DNA of 61,500 nt from a virus. Made by a program: the position numbers and the translations under genes. The stretch's first letter is position 1; each line of letters starts with the position of its first letter. This document shows, one piece after another, positions 41,301-50,103 of this stretch. Where the stretch lies: the IMG/VR virus record IMGVR_UViG_3300017740_002729, positions 1 through 61,500 of that record; one strand, given 5' to 3'. The notes below the pieces were generated by a model that was given only the letters and a program-made list of their open reading frames with translations, made no database searches and had not been told where the DNA came from.

Positions 41301-41514
41301 ATGTAACCTTCCTAGACCCAACTTTTTGGTAATCGATGAAGGATTTGGAACACTGGATAACGAAAATCTCCAGTCTTTGTATATGTTATTTGCATATCTA
41401 AAAACTCAATTTGAATTTGTTATGATTATATCACATATAGATTCTATGAGGGATGCAGTAGATACGATTGTTGAAATTAAAAAAGTAAATGGATTTAGTA
41501 ACGTAAAATATTAG
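38380..41514 (+). CDS. Single-chain Mre11-Rad50-type nuclease (gp47-gp46 fusion)
   Basis: This 1044-residue protein is one uninterrupted frame. Residues about 1-280 are an Mre11/SbcD/gp47 calcineurin-like nuclease with VYHLADLHIRN, YIGGDIAHA, ITGNHDCN, LFHGPVND and MMGDIHKRQ. Residues about 370-1044 are a Rad50/SbcC/gp46 ATPase with Walker A GIFAPNASGKSS (about 395-406) and long coiled coils around a zinc hook CEIC (C718, C721). The signature region is CSGMERFISGLAIRIA, with Walker B LVIDEGFGTLD (D986). In T4 these are two genes, 47 and 46. The complex processes double-strand ends for recombination-dependent replication. The fusion fixes a 1:1 stoichiometry. Confidence 0.93.
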   Translation: MIINKVYHLADLHIRNLKRHKEYREVFNKFLKQVKDDKLEDSLIYIGGDIAHAKTEMSPELVQEISWFLTECAKLREVVLITGNHDCNLNNNYRLDVLTPIIENLSNPRIHYLRDTGIYPIHNLTFCVYSIMDNQKNWPNGNDVEGENTICLFHGPVNDSTTDIGYTVSSNSFTSDMFDGFDMVMMGDIHKRQTIGGGTIAYCGSMIQQNHGETLDRHGYLLWDIPTRTFTEHDIHNDYGFYTLDVNNGIVPDVTDMPKKPRLRVRISNTDPSQIKRAITQIKKKYKVQEFTVTRMDTLSKRKVGDFDNKLAIGNVRDVEFQNELIKDYLERQYLADNDTIDKIQQINRDINTKLTDDDVTPNIQWIPQSFEFTNMFSYGEDNKVDFTKTKGIVGIFAPNASGKSSLFDALSFCVYDKTSRTYIAKNILNNRKTNFRCKLHFTIDDIDYHIERRAKLINHGRNLKVDVDFYKVEDGYTTSLNGEQRKDTNKNIIQYLGTYEDFVLTALSLQGNNALFIDKSQSERKEILAQFMGVDIFDKLYGLAGDENRDNASLIRKFKSDDFTTRLADIENNLKSDRVDYKELEDEQSLVKDKEEVLNKKIISLNEKIVKLNADSGVSIEELEKRKGILDKKIDTISKSKDSIQDRITHREELQIQLDEVLDKFDEEVLNKNITSLYETLTESDKIKSEIDKIQIKLDSLYERKEHLDSHKYNEDCEICMENSETILDQKEKVNTKIKDEEESLQTFNQSYLDTDVKVKSLKPYEAEWKLFQEAKEKENKIDREISGLINKLSTTETEEYKISTQITQQEQLIKEYYKNEKQIKKNKEIRDEIVDVRTDLDKVKQIIKNNNTDILSLNGKISALQNQKETIEDRINEVTELEETHNLFEYYLNSLGRDGVSYELIQKALPMIEGEINNILGQIVDFGMQLEMDGKSINAFIVYDDQKWGLEMCSGMERFISGLAIRIALINVCNLPRPNFLVIDEGFGTLDNENLQSLYMLFAYLKTQFEFVMIISHIDSMRDAVDTIVEIKKVNGFSNVKY

Positions 41515-41515
41515 T

Positions 41516-42397
41516 ATGAAAATAAGAGTAGTAGTTACGGGTGGAGCAGGATTTATTGGTTCTTCGTTTGCTAACTTATGTGTTAGTAAAGGATTAGATG
41601 TTTTGGTAGTAGATAAACTAACATACGCTTCTAACGTAGATATCATTCCAAAAATACCAATACTAAAAAAAGATATATGTGATGTAACCGAAGAAGATTT
41701 AGGTGAGTATGATTTTTTAGTAAACTTTGCAGCTGAATCTCATGTTGATAACTCAATCAAAGATGGTAAACCCTTCGTTAAATCTAATATAGAAGGAACA
41801 TACAATCTTTTAGAATTGGCAAGAAAAAATCCAAAATTACAAAAGTTTGTACAAATCAGTACCGATGAGGTTTATGGTGATTTAGATTTATTAGATATCG
41901 ATGCATCGTTTGAACAAAACTTTTTATATCCATCATCCTATTACTCAGCAACAAAAGCATCAGCTGATATGTTAGTTTATAGTTGTGGGCATACGTTTGG
42001 ATTACCTTATGTTATAACTCGTACCTGTAACAACTTTGGTATCAACCAACATAGTGAAAAGTTTATTCCTACAATCATGCGTTCTATAAAAGAGGATAAA
42101 CCAATACCTGTCTATGGTGATGGTAAACAAATTAGAGAATGGATTTGGGTTGAGGATAATGTTAAAGAAATATTAAAACTAATGTTGTACAAAGAAGGTA
42201 CTTACAATATTGGTAGTGGTGATACTTTACAAAACATAGATATTGTAGCTCATATAGCATTCCTTTTAGGTAAAGCACCTAAGTATGAATTTGTTGAGGA
42301 TAGAAAAGGACACGATAGAAGATACACATTGGATACGGATTTTGAAAAACCGAATATAACAAAAACGTTATTTCAATATTTAAAAGAACAATTATGA
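41516..42397 (+). CDS. dTDP-glucose 4,6-dehydratase-like SDR (RmlB-like)
   Basis: This 293-residue extended SDR has VVTGGAGFIGSSFA (NAD-binding), VDKLTYASN, NFAAESHVDNSI, ISTDEVYGDL, the catalytic Tyr-Lys in SSYYSATKASAD, and RTCNNFGINQHSEKFIPTIM. The motifs FAAESHVD, STDEVYGD and CNNFG are typical of RmlB. At 293 residues it is shorter than the usual 330-360. It would make dTDP-4-keto-6-deoxyglucose from dTDP-glucose. The cupin and RmlC-like genes in this window could act on that product. It overlaps the next gene by 4 nt. Confidence 0.9.
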   Translation: MKIRVVVTGGAGFIGSSFANLCVSKGLDVLVVDKLTYASNVDIIPKIPILKKDICDVTEEDLGEYDFLVNFAAESHVDNSIKDGKPFVKSNIEGTYNLLELARKNPKLQKFVQISTDEVYGDLDLLDIDASFEQNFLYPSSYYSATKASADMLVYSCGHTFGLPYVITRTCNNFGINQHSEKFIPTIMRSIKEDKPIPVYGDGKQIREWIWVEDNVKEILKLMLYKEGTYNIGSGDTLQNIDIVAHIAFLLGKAPKYEFVEDRKGHDRRYTLDTDFEKPNITKTLFQYLKEQL

Positions 42398-43227
42398 AAA
42401 TAGGAATAATAGGACAGGGATTTGTTGGTAATGCGATTTACCAAAAGTTTAAAAACTACTTTGATGTATTAACTTATGATTTAGATAAATCAAAGTGTAA
42501 TTCTACATTTGGTGATTTGATGATGTGTAATACTATATTTTTATGTTTACCCACACCAATGAATATGGATGGAAGTTGTAATGTTGATATTGTACAAAAC
42601 ACATTATCAGAAATAGATTTAATTGCAGATAATCAAGAAGTTAAAAAAACTATAGTAATAAAATCTACGGTATCACCTGGTACAACAAAAAAATGGAACT
42701 CCTTATATCAATCATTAGATATAGTTTTTAATCCAGAGTTTTTAACTGAAGCAAATGCGGTTGATGATTTTAATAATCAAAATAGAATTATATTAGGAGG
42801 ACCAAGACCAGCTACTACAGAATTAAGAAGATTATATTCTAAGGTATTTCCAAAGGCACATATTATAAAAACTGATTCAACTCATGCTGAAATGGTAAAA
42901 TATTTAACTAATTCGTTTTTAGCAACTAAAGTTTCTTTTGCTAATGAAATGTATCAAGTCTGTGAAAAGTTAAATATTGATTACGATAAAGTAGTTGAGT
43001 ATGCAACTTTAGATGATAGGTTAGGAAAATCACATTGGAATGTACCAGGACCAGATGGAGATTTTGGATTCGGAGGACATTGTTTACCAAAAGATTTACA
43101 TGCATTAATATCATTAGCACATGACTTAAATGTACAACCACGAATACTAACAGCAGTTGATTCTAAAAACAATGATGTTAGAACAGATAAAGATTGGAAA
43201 AGAATGAAAGGGAGGGCAGTTATTTAG
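42394..43227 (+). CDS. UDP-glucose/GDP-mannose-type dehydrogenase, short form
   Basis: This 277-residue protein has IGIIGQGFVGNAIYQ (NAD-binding), FLCLPTPM, KSTVSPGTTKKW, FNPEFLTEANAVDDF, AEMVKYLTNSFLATKVSFAN and the catalytic C230 in FGFGGHCLPKD. This is the UDP-glucose 6-dehydrogenase family, which oxidises the C6 hydroxyl to a carboxylate. The usual C-terminal UDP-binding Rossmann domain (bringing the family to about 390-450) is absent. The last coding bases overlap the 3' end of the leftward RHH gene by 8 nt. Confidence 0.87.
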   Translation: MKIGIIGQGFVGNAIYQKFKNYFDVLTYDLDKSKCNSTFGDLMMCNTIFLCLPTPMNMDGSCNVDIVQNTLSEIDLIADNQEVKKTIVIKSTVSPGTTKKWNSLYQSLDIVFNPEFLTEANAVDDFNNQNRIILGGPRPATTELRRLYSKVFPKAHIIKTDSTHAEMVKYLTNSFLATKVSFANEMYQVCEKLNIDYDKVVEYATLDDRLGKSHWNVPGPDGDFGFGGHCLPKDLHALISLAHDLNVQPRILTAVDSKNNDVRTDKDWKRMKGRAVI

Positions 43228-43375
43228 TAACTCTTAGTACTTCACCTTCAAATGTTATTTCCCTTCTGATTAATCTCTCTACTAACCCACTTAACGTATA
43301 TCCGTTTTCTTCACAATACTCATGTAATTTTGCATGAGTTTCTTTTTTTATTTGTATTGTTGTGTATTTTCCCAT
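43220..43375 (-). CDS. Ribbon-helix-helix (CopG/Arc-type) regulator, leftward
   Basis: A 51-residue frame on the leftward strand reads MGKYTTIQIKKETHAKLHEY, then CEENGYTLSGLVERLIRREI and a short tail EGEVLRVTK. It has the RHH layout: a strand at residues 3-9 (KYTTIQI) that would insert in the major groove, helix A at about 11-24 and helix B at about 27-39, with a Gly-Tyr turn between. RHH proteins bind as dimers to palindromes. A perfect 20-bp palindrome starts 1 bp upstream of its start codon. It is convergent with the dehydrogenase gene and divergent from the giant tail fibre gene. Likely autoregulated; the fibre gene is a possible target. Confidence 0.83.
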   Translation of the reverse strand: MGKYTTIQIKKETHAKLHEYCEENGYTLSGLVERLIRREITFEGEVLRVTK

Positions 43376-43376
43376 A

Positions 43377-43396
43377 ATCTATAGAATTCTATAGAT
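43377..43396. promoter_or_regulatory. 20-bp perfect palindrome, probable RHH operator
   Basis: ATCTATAGAATTCTATAGAT is its own reverse complement. It lies between the divergent RHH gene (ATG at 43375) and the tail fibre gene (43429). The symmetry, with CTATAG in each half, suits two RHH dimers. Confidence 0.75.
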
Positions 43397-43428
43397 AAAT
43401 AGAGTGAGAATATTTTTTCAATATATTT

Positions 43429-46400
43429 ATGTGTATGGGAATTATAAAAAAGTACGGAACACTTCATAAACTAAAGAATAAACAACCATTTATACTTGAT
43501 AGAAATCCAGCATCAGACTATTTCAATATTACAGAATTTCCTGAAACATTTGGTGGTGGAAAAAATGGATTCTTAATAGAAGGTTCGCCTTTATTAAAAC
43601 CATCTACAAAGTTAAAAATAGATATTACAGATGTAGATGGTAATGCTATATATTTTGAACCAGCTACAAGTAATGGTAAAACATTTTATGATGGTACATC
43701 AGCCGTTGTATCAGTTTGGGTATATGATGATACTCCGATTGGTATTGGTGAGATTACTATAATGGGTGAATTGACTCATTTTATTGATGAGAGGGGAGTT
43801 AAAAGACCTGTACCTGAAAAGTGGGAAGATACATATAATGTAAAGTGGACTCGTAGATTCAAAGTAAATTCAGGTTTACCAAATAAAGAAAAAGTTAGGT
43901 TTTTCAAAAAACCAGTTGTTACTATAGATGAAATAGTAAAGCAGGTTTATATAAAAGAAATACCATCGATTACTCAAACAGGTAGTGTTGATGGATTTGC
44001 AGGAACACCTGAAGAAGGACAGGATTTATCTACTTGGACTGCTGGTACTTTTTACAAAATAAAATTAGATACAGATAACCCATCTCAACCAGGATTTTCA
44101 CAAAGTATGGATGAGACTATCATATCTATTCCAAGTTTAGGATACAATCCAACAATTAAAGAAGTTGTAACACCAACCGATTTATTAGTAGATGTTCCAT
44201 TTACACAAAAAGGATTAGTATCTAACTTCCAAGATGCTCCGTATAGTGTAACCTTTGAAGCAACAGAAGACCAAGTGCTTGGGGAAACTTCACTAACAGG
44301 TTCATTTGCTGATATTAAAATAACAAATTTAAAAACATTTACTGGTGATGTAGCTAGAGTAAAAATATTTAGAAAATCAAGAAATGAAGTAGGTGATTTT
44401 CAATTCGTTCAAGAAACAAAGTTAGAATCAGCTGAATTATTAAGAAATGTAACAAACACATCGGATACTATAATTGAATATGGTAACTTAAATTCATTTA
44501 ATGTTGCAAATTTCTTCGTATCGCATTCTACTGGTGTTCAATTAAATAATGATAAATTAATAAATTCTATGTTTTTAGAAAGTGATGGTTTAATCCACAC
44601 TTCTGAATCTATAGATTTTGTTAGTGGTTCTGAATATACATTATCTTATAGGGTTAGAAAAAACGGATTTAGTGAAACTGATAAATTATACTTTTCTATT
44701 AGTGGTTCATCCACATCACAAAGTATAGATATAGTATCAGCATCTGTAGCTAACGAATTTGGTTCGAATGGATACAATCAATCTAAAAAGATAACTAAAA
44801 ACTTTATATCAACAATAAGTGGTTCAGCTAATTTAAATATTCAAGCTGATAATCCAACTGCTAATGAATTTCATATAGCTAATCTAAGTTTAAAATCAGC
44901 AGAACAAACATCGTTTTCACCTGATGAATTTAATACGATTATTGATATACCAAGAAAAGGTGTTGCGGAACAATTTGATTTTAAATTTGAGTTTTACGAT
45001 ATTAATAATAACTTTATTCCAATAACAGTAACATCAACTAAAAACTTTACTGGTGGTAATACATCTGAAATATCTAAACTTACAAAGTTCTTAAACTTTG
45101 AATCAAACAAAACCGCATTTAGATTTACAACAGGTTCATTTGGTAGTCCTGAGAATCAATCATTAGGATTTAAAACACAATTTAACTTATTAACTGGTTC
45201 GGTAACATATCTTTCATCAGCATTTGATACGGAAGGTAACTACATTGTACCATCTGCCTATACTCAAAGTGGGGCTCATACATATCCGGGTGCTTTAACT
45301 AACACCTCTATTAATGGAGCTACATTAACAATTGCATCATTCTCTGGTTCAAGACATAATGAACAATATGGTAGTGGTGGTGGTGAATCAACCATTGTAG
45401 TTGGTTCTATAACATACACCGCATCTATGGAAGGTGGGGAGCATGAAGAATTTGAAACAGTATACAGATTTGAAGATGGTGATTCAGCAGCTGCAATTAT
45501 AGCAACTGCAAACCAATCAAACTTTGTATATAGAGCATCTACATTAAACCCAGACCCAACAAGTCAAACAATATTAATTAATGTAGCTAGAAAAAACTTA
45601 GGTGGACCAAACAAACCGATAGAAATAAACTCAGCATCAGCCGAAGGAACTCCACCACCATTAACCGAAGTTACTGATTCTAATGGTATAAAAACTTTAT
45701 CACTTGGAGTTGATGCATATCCATTTACTGAAGGAACTACAACATACTCATTTACATCTTCGGATGATTTTAATATAGATTATTCAGATTCAGTTACAAT
45801 ATCGCCTGTAAAGATATTTGGTGGTGTATCCGTAACGTTAACAAATGAAAACGCATCGTTTGAAGCAACGCCTGTAGGTACAGTTGCTGCAGGTGATTTT
45901 GCTGCTAGTAGTGGTTCTATACAATTGAAAGTTGGTAATGAAGATATTACTTTTGATGATGATAATGATTCATCAACTGCTAATAACACATTTGCATTAA
46001 TAGGAGTTACGGGTTCAGGATGTACACCAAACTTTAATAATCCAGCCATAAACGAATATGGTATAACAGCGATGTCTCAAGATTCAGCATCATTGGAACT
46101 ACAGATAAGATATAAAGATGGTAGTGGTGATACAACGGATTTTTCTAAGACAGTAACTTATACAAAAACAAAACAAGCAACACCAAACATTGAAGTAGCA
46201 GCTACACCATCATCTCAAACAATCGCAGCTGATTCTAAAGGTAGTGGTTCTTCTGTACCTGATAGTATAGAAGTATCCGCAGTTGAGGGTGGTGTTGATA
46301 GATTTATTTCGATTGGTACACCTACATTTTCAAATGGATTAGCAGGTTCAACAGGTGGGTTAGCTAGTAAAGTAATAACTTTTACATCTAATGCATCAGC

Positions 46401-49400
46401 TATGACATCCGATACTGGTAGAATTGAAATTCCAATAAACTTTCAAGATGCAGATGGAGTAACGGGTCAAAAAAATGTAGTTTGTTCTGTAACGAGAGTA
46501 AAATCAGCACCACCTGTAATAGTTGTAAATGCTTCACCTGGTGCACAAACTATAGAAGCAACTTCATTTGGTACAGGTTCTGAAATACCAGACCCAATCA
46601 CAATAACAGCATTTGAAGGAACTACAAACGCATTTACATCTATGGTTGCTAGTGGTTCAAATGGAATGACTGGTAGTATAAGTAGTAATGTATTTACATA
46701 TACTACAAGCGCAACCAATATGGGAATTGGGCCAGATAATGCTAATATAACATTTACAATAACCCACACCGATTCAGAAGGAACTGTAGGTACTTCTAAT
46801 GTTATATCATCTGTAAGTAGAGTAAGAAAAGGAAAATCGGCATTCCAAATAATATTAGACCCACAAGTACAAACTGTAGTAAGTTCTTCATCCATTGCGG
46901 CTCCATCTTCATTTACAATTGCATTACAAGAAGGAGCAAACGCTTACACATATAGACATAGTTCATCTCCTGGTTCACCATACCAATTTAGTGTAAATGG
47001 TCTTACAAATGGTACAAACATATCATCAGCTGATGGTTCTTTAGTTACAATATTACCAACAACTCCATCTAATAATAATGGAACAAAGACAACAGTCTTA
47101 CTAAACATTATGGATGGTGAAGGTCAAACTTTTGTAGACCAAAAAGTTACACATATTGTTAACGTTAGTGGAGTAGGACCTGCTGGGGCACAAGGACCAC
47201 AAGGAAATCCGGGAGCACCCGGTTCTTCGGGTACTACCGCAGCTGGTATAGTATTTACAGGTAACTATTCTGCAGCAAAAACATATGTATCATCATCGGC
47301 TAGAATAGATGTTTGTGAATTAACAGATACAACCGCAGGAACAAACTTTTGGAAAGCAATTAGTTCTGGTTCATTAGGACAACCATCTCCATCATCATCA
47401 GATTGGGAAGCATTTGGAGAAGAGTTTGATTCAGTAGCTACAGATATTTTATTCGCTCAAGATGCATACGCTAATAGAACACTTAATGTTGGTACAAGCG
47501 GAAGTACAAAACCAGTCATAGCACTTAATTCAGATTTTGCTAATGATGGTGCTAATCCATTTATTGGAGTAAATGTTTCAGCATATGCAGCTTCTGAAGG
47601 AATGTATATGGGATATGATGGAGGAACGCCAAAATTAAGTTTAAAGGGTGGAGTAAGTGATGGATTCTTTACATGGGATGGAAGTAACTTAAATATACAA
47701 GGTTCAATTAATATAACAGGTGGAGCTACCGCTGATACGATATCACAATTAAATACAGCAACTGGTTCTCTATCTTCTGATATAAGTACGGCTGAAACAA
47801 ATGCTACAAATGCGGGACAAGCGGCTGCAGCAAATGCGGTAACAAGTGGTTCAACCGCTGCATCTACCGCCCAATCCAACGCTCAATCTTTTGCAACTAC
47901 GGCAGCAGGAAATGCTGCTACTTCTGCATCGAATGCTCAATCAACCGCAAATACAGCCAATTCAAATGCGAGTACTGCTCTAACTGCGGCTAATGCAGCT
48001 ATCGCTAGTAGTTCTACAGACCCAACAACTGGAAAATTAACTAAACCTTTTACACCAACTGGAGATGGTTTATTTTTAGGACCAGATAATTTAGGTTTCT
48101 ATAGTTCTTCAGATTGGAGAACATATATGTCATCAAGTGGTGATTTTGAATTAGCAGGTACAAGTGGATTCTTACAATGGAATGCTGGTTCATCATCTTT
48201 ACTAATACATGGTAGAGTTAGTGGTTCTCAAATAGAAGGAGGAACATTAGTAGGTTCATCTATTAGCATACCTACCGCAGAATCACCAAAATTCTCAGTT
48301 GATAGTAATGGAAATATGACTTGCCAAGACGCAACCATATCTGGTTCAATTAATGTTGATGATGGGGTTGTGGGATTGTGGCACGTAACTGATTCAGGTT
48401 CAGGTGGATTCTTTCAAAATGCTAGTGGAAAGCTTGGTGGAGGTGAAGCAACAATTATTTTAGACCCAACTACACCTGAGATGTTATTTAAATCTGGCGC
48501 AGCGGGTGGTAATTTTGAAACAAAATTAAGAATCAAACCAGGTGATGAATGGACTTCAACCTCTGGAGGTAATATCTCTATTAACGATATGGATATAGTG
48601 GAAGGTACTCCTTCCAATCCTACATCTGATTCTAGTAATACAAATTACGTTTACAATGAAGTTGCTGAAACTTTAACAGGAACAACATATACAATACCTG
48701 GTGGTACATTTGATTTGGGCTCAATACGAACACCATATTATTTAGAATTGGGAACACCTGGTACTGTTTCTGCTGGTAGTACTGATTATCCAAACTATTC
48801 TCCATCATACGCAAACCAACAACATCCGTTCTTTGGACAAAGTACCATATCTAAAGGATTTTCCGCGAACTTCTATTTGGAAGCAGTGAATCAAGCAGAT
48901 AGCTCAGTTACTACAGTACAATTATATAGTGCATTCGCTTCGGGACAATATGTAACTTCACCTTATTATCAATCCGAATCAACTGGATTTGGATTACAAT
49001 GGGTTTATAATGGTGGTACTACTATTTCTGCAACAAGTAATGGTGAAATAGCTGGTAGCTCTTCGGTAATTAATAACAAATCAATTACCTTAACCGCAGG
49101 TGATTATAAATTTAGATATAAATTAAAAGTTGGAGCAAGAAGTGGTAGAAGGGTTAACACCGATTCTTCAGGAAATCAGACACTTACATACCAAACCCAT
49201 ACCCTTAGTGGATTAAATTATGATTTGGGAAGTTTAACAAACTTTTTTCAAATAATAGTACCAACTAATGTTATTGATTTAACATCTAAAGGATTGCAGG
49301 TATTAAATGATTCCGATACATATGTTCAAATTAATAGATTAGGTAGTGGGTTTGGTTCACAACCAACTCTTGTAAATGTTAAAGGGGGTAAGGTTGCTAT

Positions 49401-50103
49401 TGATGGAGATGATGCTTCAAATTCTGCCGATTTAACGGCAAACTATGCACAATTCCAAACAGGTTCATCTAATATATTTTCAGTAGGTTATAACGGAGCT
49501 CAAACTACAGAAGGAAATCTTAGAGGTAGTTTATATTTGACAGGAGATGTAGACCCTGCTTATTACACAACTGGTAATTCAACTAGAGATATGGGTAATA
49601 CCAGTAGATGGTGGGATGAACTATATGCAGATAACTTCAATAATCAATCTGATATAAAAATTAAAGAAAATATTAGTGGTTCAGAACTTGGTTTAACTTT
49701 TATAAATTCATTAAGACCAGTACAATATAGTTTAAAAGAGAGTACTAAAAAAAGAACTCGATATGGTCTTATTGCTCAAGAAGTTTCAGAATCACTTGGT
49801 CAAATTGGAAAAACAACTGCTGATTTTAAAGGATTAAATACAGGTTCAAGTAAAATTGCTAGTTACGAAAGTAAATTTGAAAAATCAATTTCTGAAATAG
49901 TATTAAGTGGTTCACATTATCATTCTTATGATTCGGAAGGAACTGGTTCGGGTGAAATAACACAAGAATGGGTTGATAATGAAATTAGTTCATCTATATG
50001 GACACTAACCTATACTGAATTTATTGCTCCATTAATTAAATCAGTACAAGAGTTATCGGCAAAGGTAACTGAATTAGAAAACCAAATAAGTGGTTCTGAA
50101 TGA
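43429..50103 (+). CDS. Giant tail fibre with S74 intramolecular chaperone (2224 aa)
   Basis: Several beta domains come first, then three related repeats of about 110 residues starting near residues 921, 1031 and 1142 (pattern 'P..QTI...S.G....PD.I...A.EG'). A collagen-like Gly-X-Y stretch follows at about 1249-1268 (GPAGAQGPQGNPGAPGSSG), then an Ala/Ser/Asn-rich trimeric coil at about 1437-1527 and a long fibre shaft. The C-terminus is a peptidase S74 chaperone: QSDIKIKENI with the candidate catalytic Ser near residue 2074, then LRPVQYSLKE and RYGLIAQEVSE. S74 domains trimerise the fibre and cut themselves off. A second ATG at 43435 is an alternative start. It is the host-recognition candidate. 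Confidence 0.9.
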   Translation: MCMGIIKKYGTLHKLKNKQPFILDRNPASDYFNITEFPETFGGGKNGFLIEGSPLLKPSTKLKIDITDVDGNAIYFEPATSNGKTFYDGTSAVVSVWVYDDTPIGIGEITIMGELTHFIDERGVKRPVPEKWEDTYNVKWTRRFKVNSGLPNKEKVRFFKKPVVTIDEIVKQVYIKEIPSITQTGSVDGFAGTPEEGQDLSTWTAGTFYKIKLDTDNPSQPGFSQSMDETIISIPSLGYNPTIKEVVTPTDLLVDVPFTQKGLVSNFQDAPYSVTFEATEDQVLGETSLTGSFADIKITNLKTFTGDVARVKIFRKSRNEVGDFQFVQETKLESAELLRNVTNTSDTIIEYGNLNSFNVANFFVSHSTGVQLNNDKLINSMFLESDGLIHTSESIDFVSGSEYTLSYRVRKNGFSETDKLYFSISGSSTSQSIDIVSASVANEFGSNGYNQSKKITKNFISTISGSANLNIQADNPTANEFHIANLSLKSAEQTSFSPDEFNTIIDIPRKGVAEQFDFKFEFYDINNNFIPITVTSTKNFTGGNTSEISKLTKFLNFESNKTAFRFTTGSFGSPENQSLGFKTQFNLLTGSVTYLSSAFDTEGNYIVPSAYTQSGAHTYPGALTNTSINGATLTIASFSGSRHNEQYGSGGGESTIVVGSITYTASMEGGEHEEFETVYRFEDGDSAAAIIATANQSNFVYRASTLNPDPTSQTILINVARKNLGGPNKPIEINSASAEGTPPPLTEVTDSNGIKTLSLGVDAYPFTEGTTTYSFTSSDDFNIDYSDSVTISPVKIFGGVSVTLTNENASFEATPVGTVAAGDFAASSGSIQLKVGNEDITFDDDNDSSTANNTFALIGVTGSGCTPNFNNPAINEYGITAMSQDSASLELQIRYKDGSGDTTDFSKTVTYTKTKQATPNIEVAATPSSQTIAADSKGSGSSVPDSIEVSAVEGGVDRFISIGTPTFSNGLAGSTGGLASKVITFTSNASAMTSDTGRIEIPINFQDADGVTGQKNVVCSVTRVKSAPPVIVVNASPGAQTIEATSFGTGSEIPDPITITAFEGTTNAFTSMVASGSNGMTGSISSNVFTYTTSATNMGIGPDNANITFTITHTDSEGTVGTSNVISSVSRVRKGKSAFQIILDPQVQTVVSSSSIAAPSSFTIALQEGANAYTYRHSSSPGSPYQFSVNGLTNGTNISSADGSLVTILPTTPSNNNGTKTTVLLNIMDGEGQTFVDQKVTHIVNVSGVGPAGAQGPQGNPGAPGSSGTTAAGIVFTGNYSAAKTYVSSSARIDVCELTDTTAGTNFWKAISSGSLGQPSPSSSDWEAFGEEFDSVATDILFAQDAYANRTLNVGTSGSTKPVIALNSDFANDGANPFIGVNVSAYAASEGMYMGYDGGTPKLSLKGGVSDGFFTWDGSNLNIQGSINITGGATADTISQLNTATGSLSSDISTAETNATNAGQAAAANAVTSGSTAASTAQSNAQSFATTAAGNAATSASNAQSTANTANSNASTALTAANAAIASSSTDPTTGKLTKPFTPTGDGLFLGPDNLGFYSSSDWRTYMSSSGDFELAGTSGFLQWNAGSSSLLIHGRVSGSQIEGGTLVGSSISIPTAESPKFSVDSNGNMTCQDATISGSINVDDGVVGLWHVTDSGSGGFFQNASGKLGGGEATIILDPTTPEMLFKSGAAGGNFETKLRIKPGDEWTSTSGGNISINDMDIVEGTPSNPTSDSSNTNYVYNEVAETLTGTTYTIPGGTFDLGSIRTPYYLELGTPGTVSAGSTDYPNYSPSYANQQHPFFGQSTISKGFSANFYLEAVNQADSSVTTVQLYSAFASGQYVTSPYYQSESTGFGLQWVYNGGTTISATSNGEIAGSSSVINNKSITLTAGDYKFRYKLKVGARSGRRVNTDSSGNQTLTYQTHTLSGLNYDLGSLTNFFQIIVPTNVIDLTSKGLQVLNDSDTYVQINRLGSGFGSQPTLVNVKGGKVAIDGDDASNSADLTANYAQFQTGSSNIFSVGYNGAQTTEGNLRGSLYLTGDVDPAYYTTGNSTRDMGNTSRWWDELYADNFNNQSDIKIKENISGSELGLTFINSLRPVQYSLKESTKKRTRYGLIAQEVSESLGQIGKTTADFKGLNTGSSKIASYESKFEKSISEIVLSGSHYHSYDSEGTGSGEITQEWVDNEISSSIWTLTYTEFIAPLIKSVQELSAKVTELENQISGSE

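Noticed and set aside
45780-48814. Long leftward open frames inside the tail fibre gene
   Set aside because: They are antisense to a well-supported coding frame, low in complexity and lack start signals; they reflect the Ser/Thr/Ala-rich sense codons.
43429-50103. Tail fibre as target of a diversity-generating retroelement
   Set aside because: No reverse transcriptase gene and no template/variable repeat pair were seen in the window.
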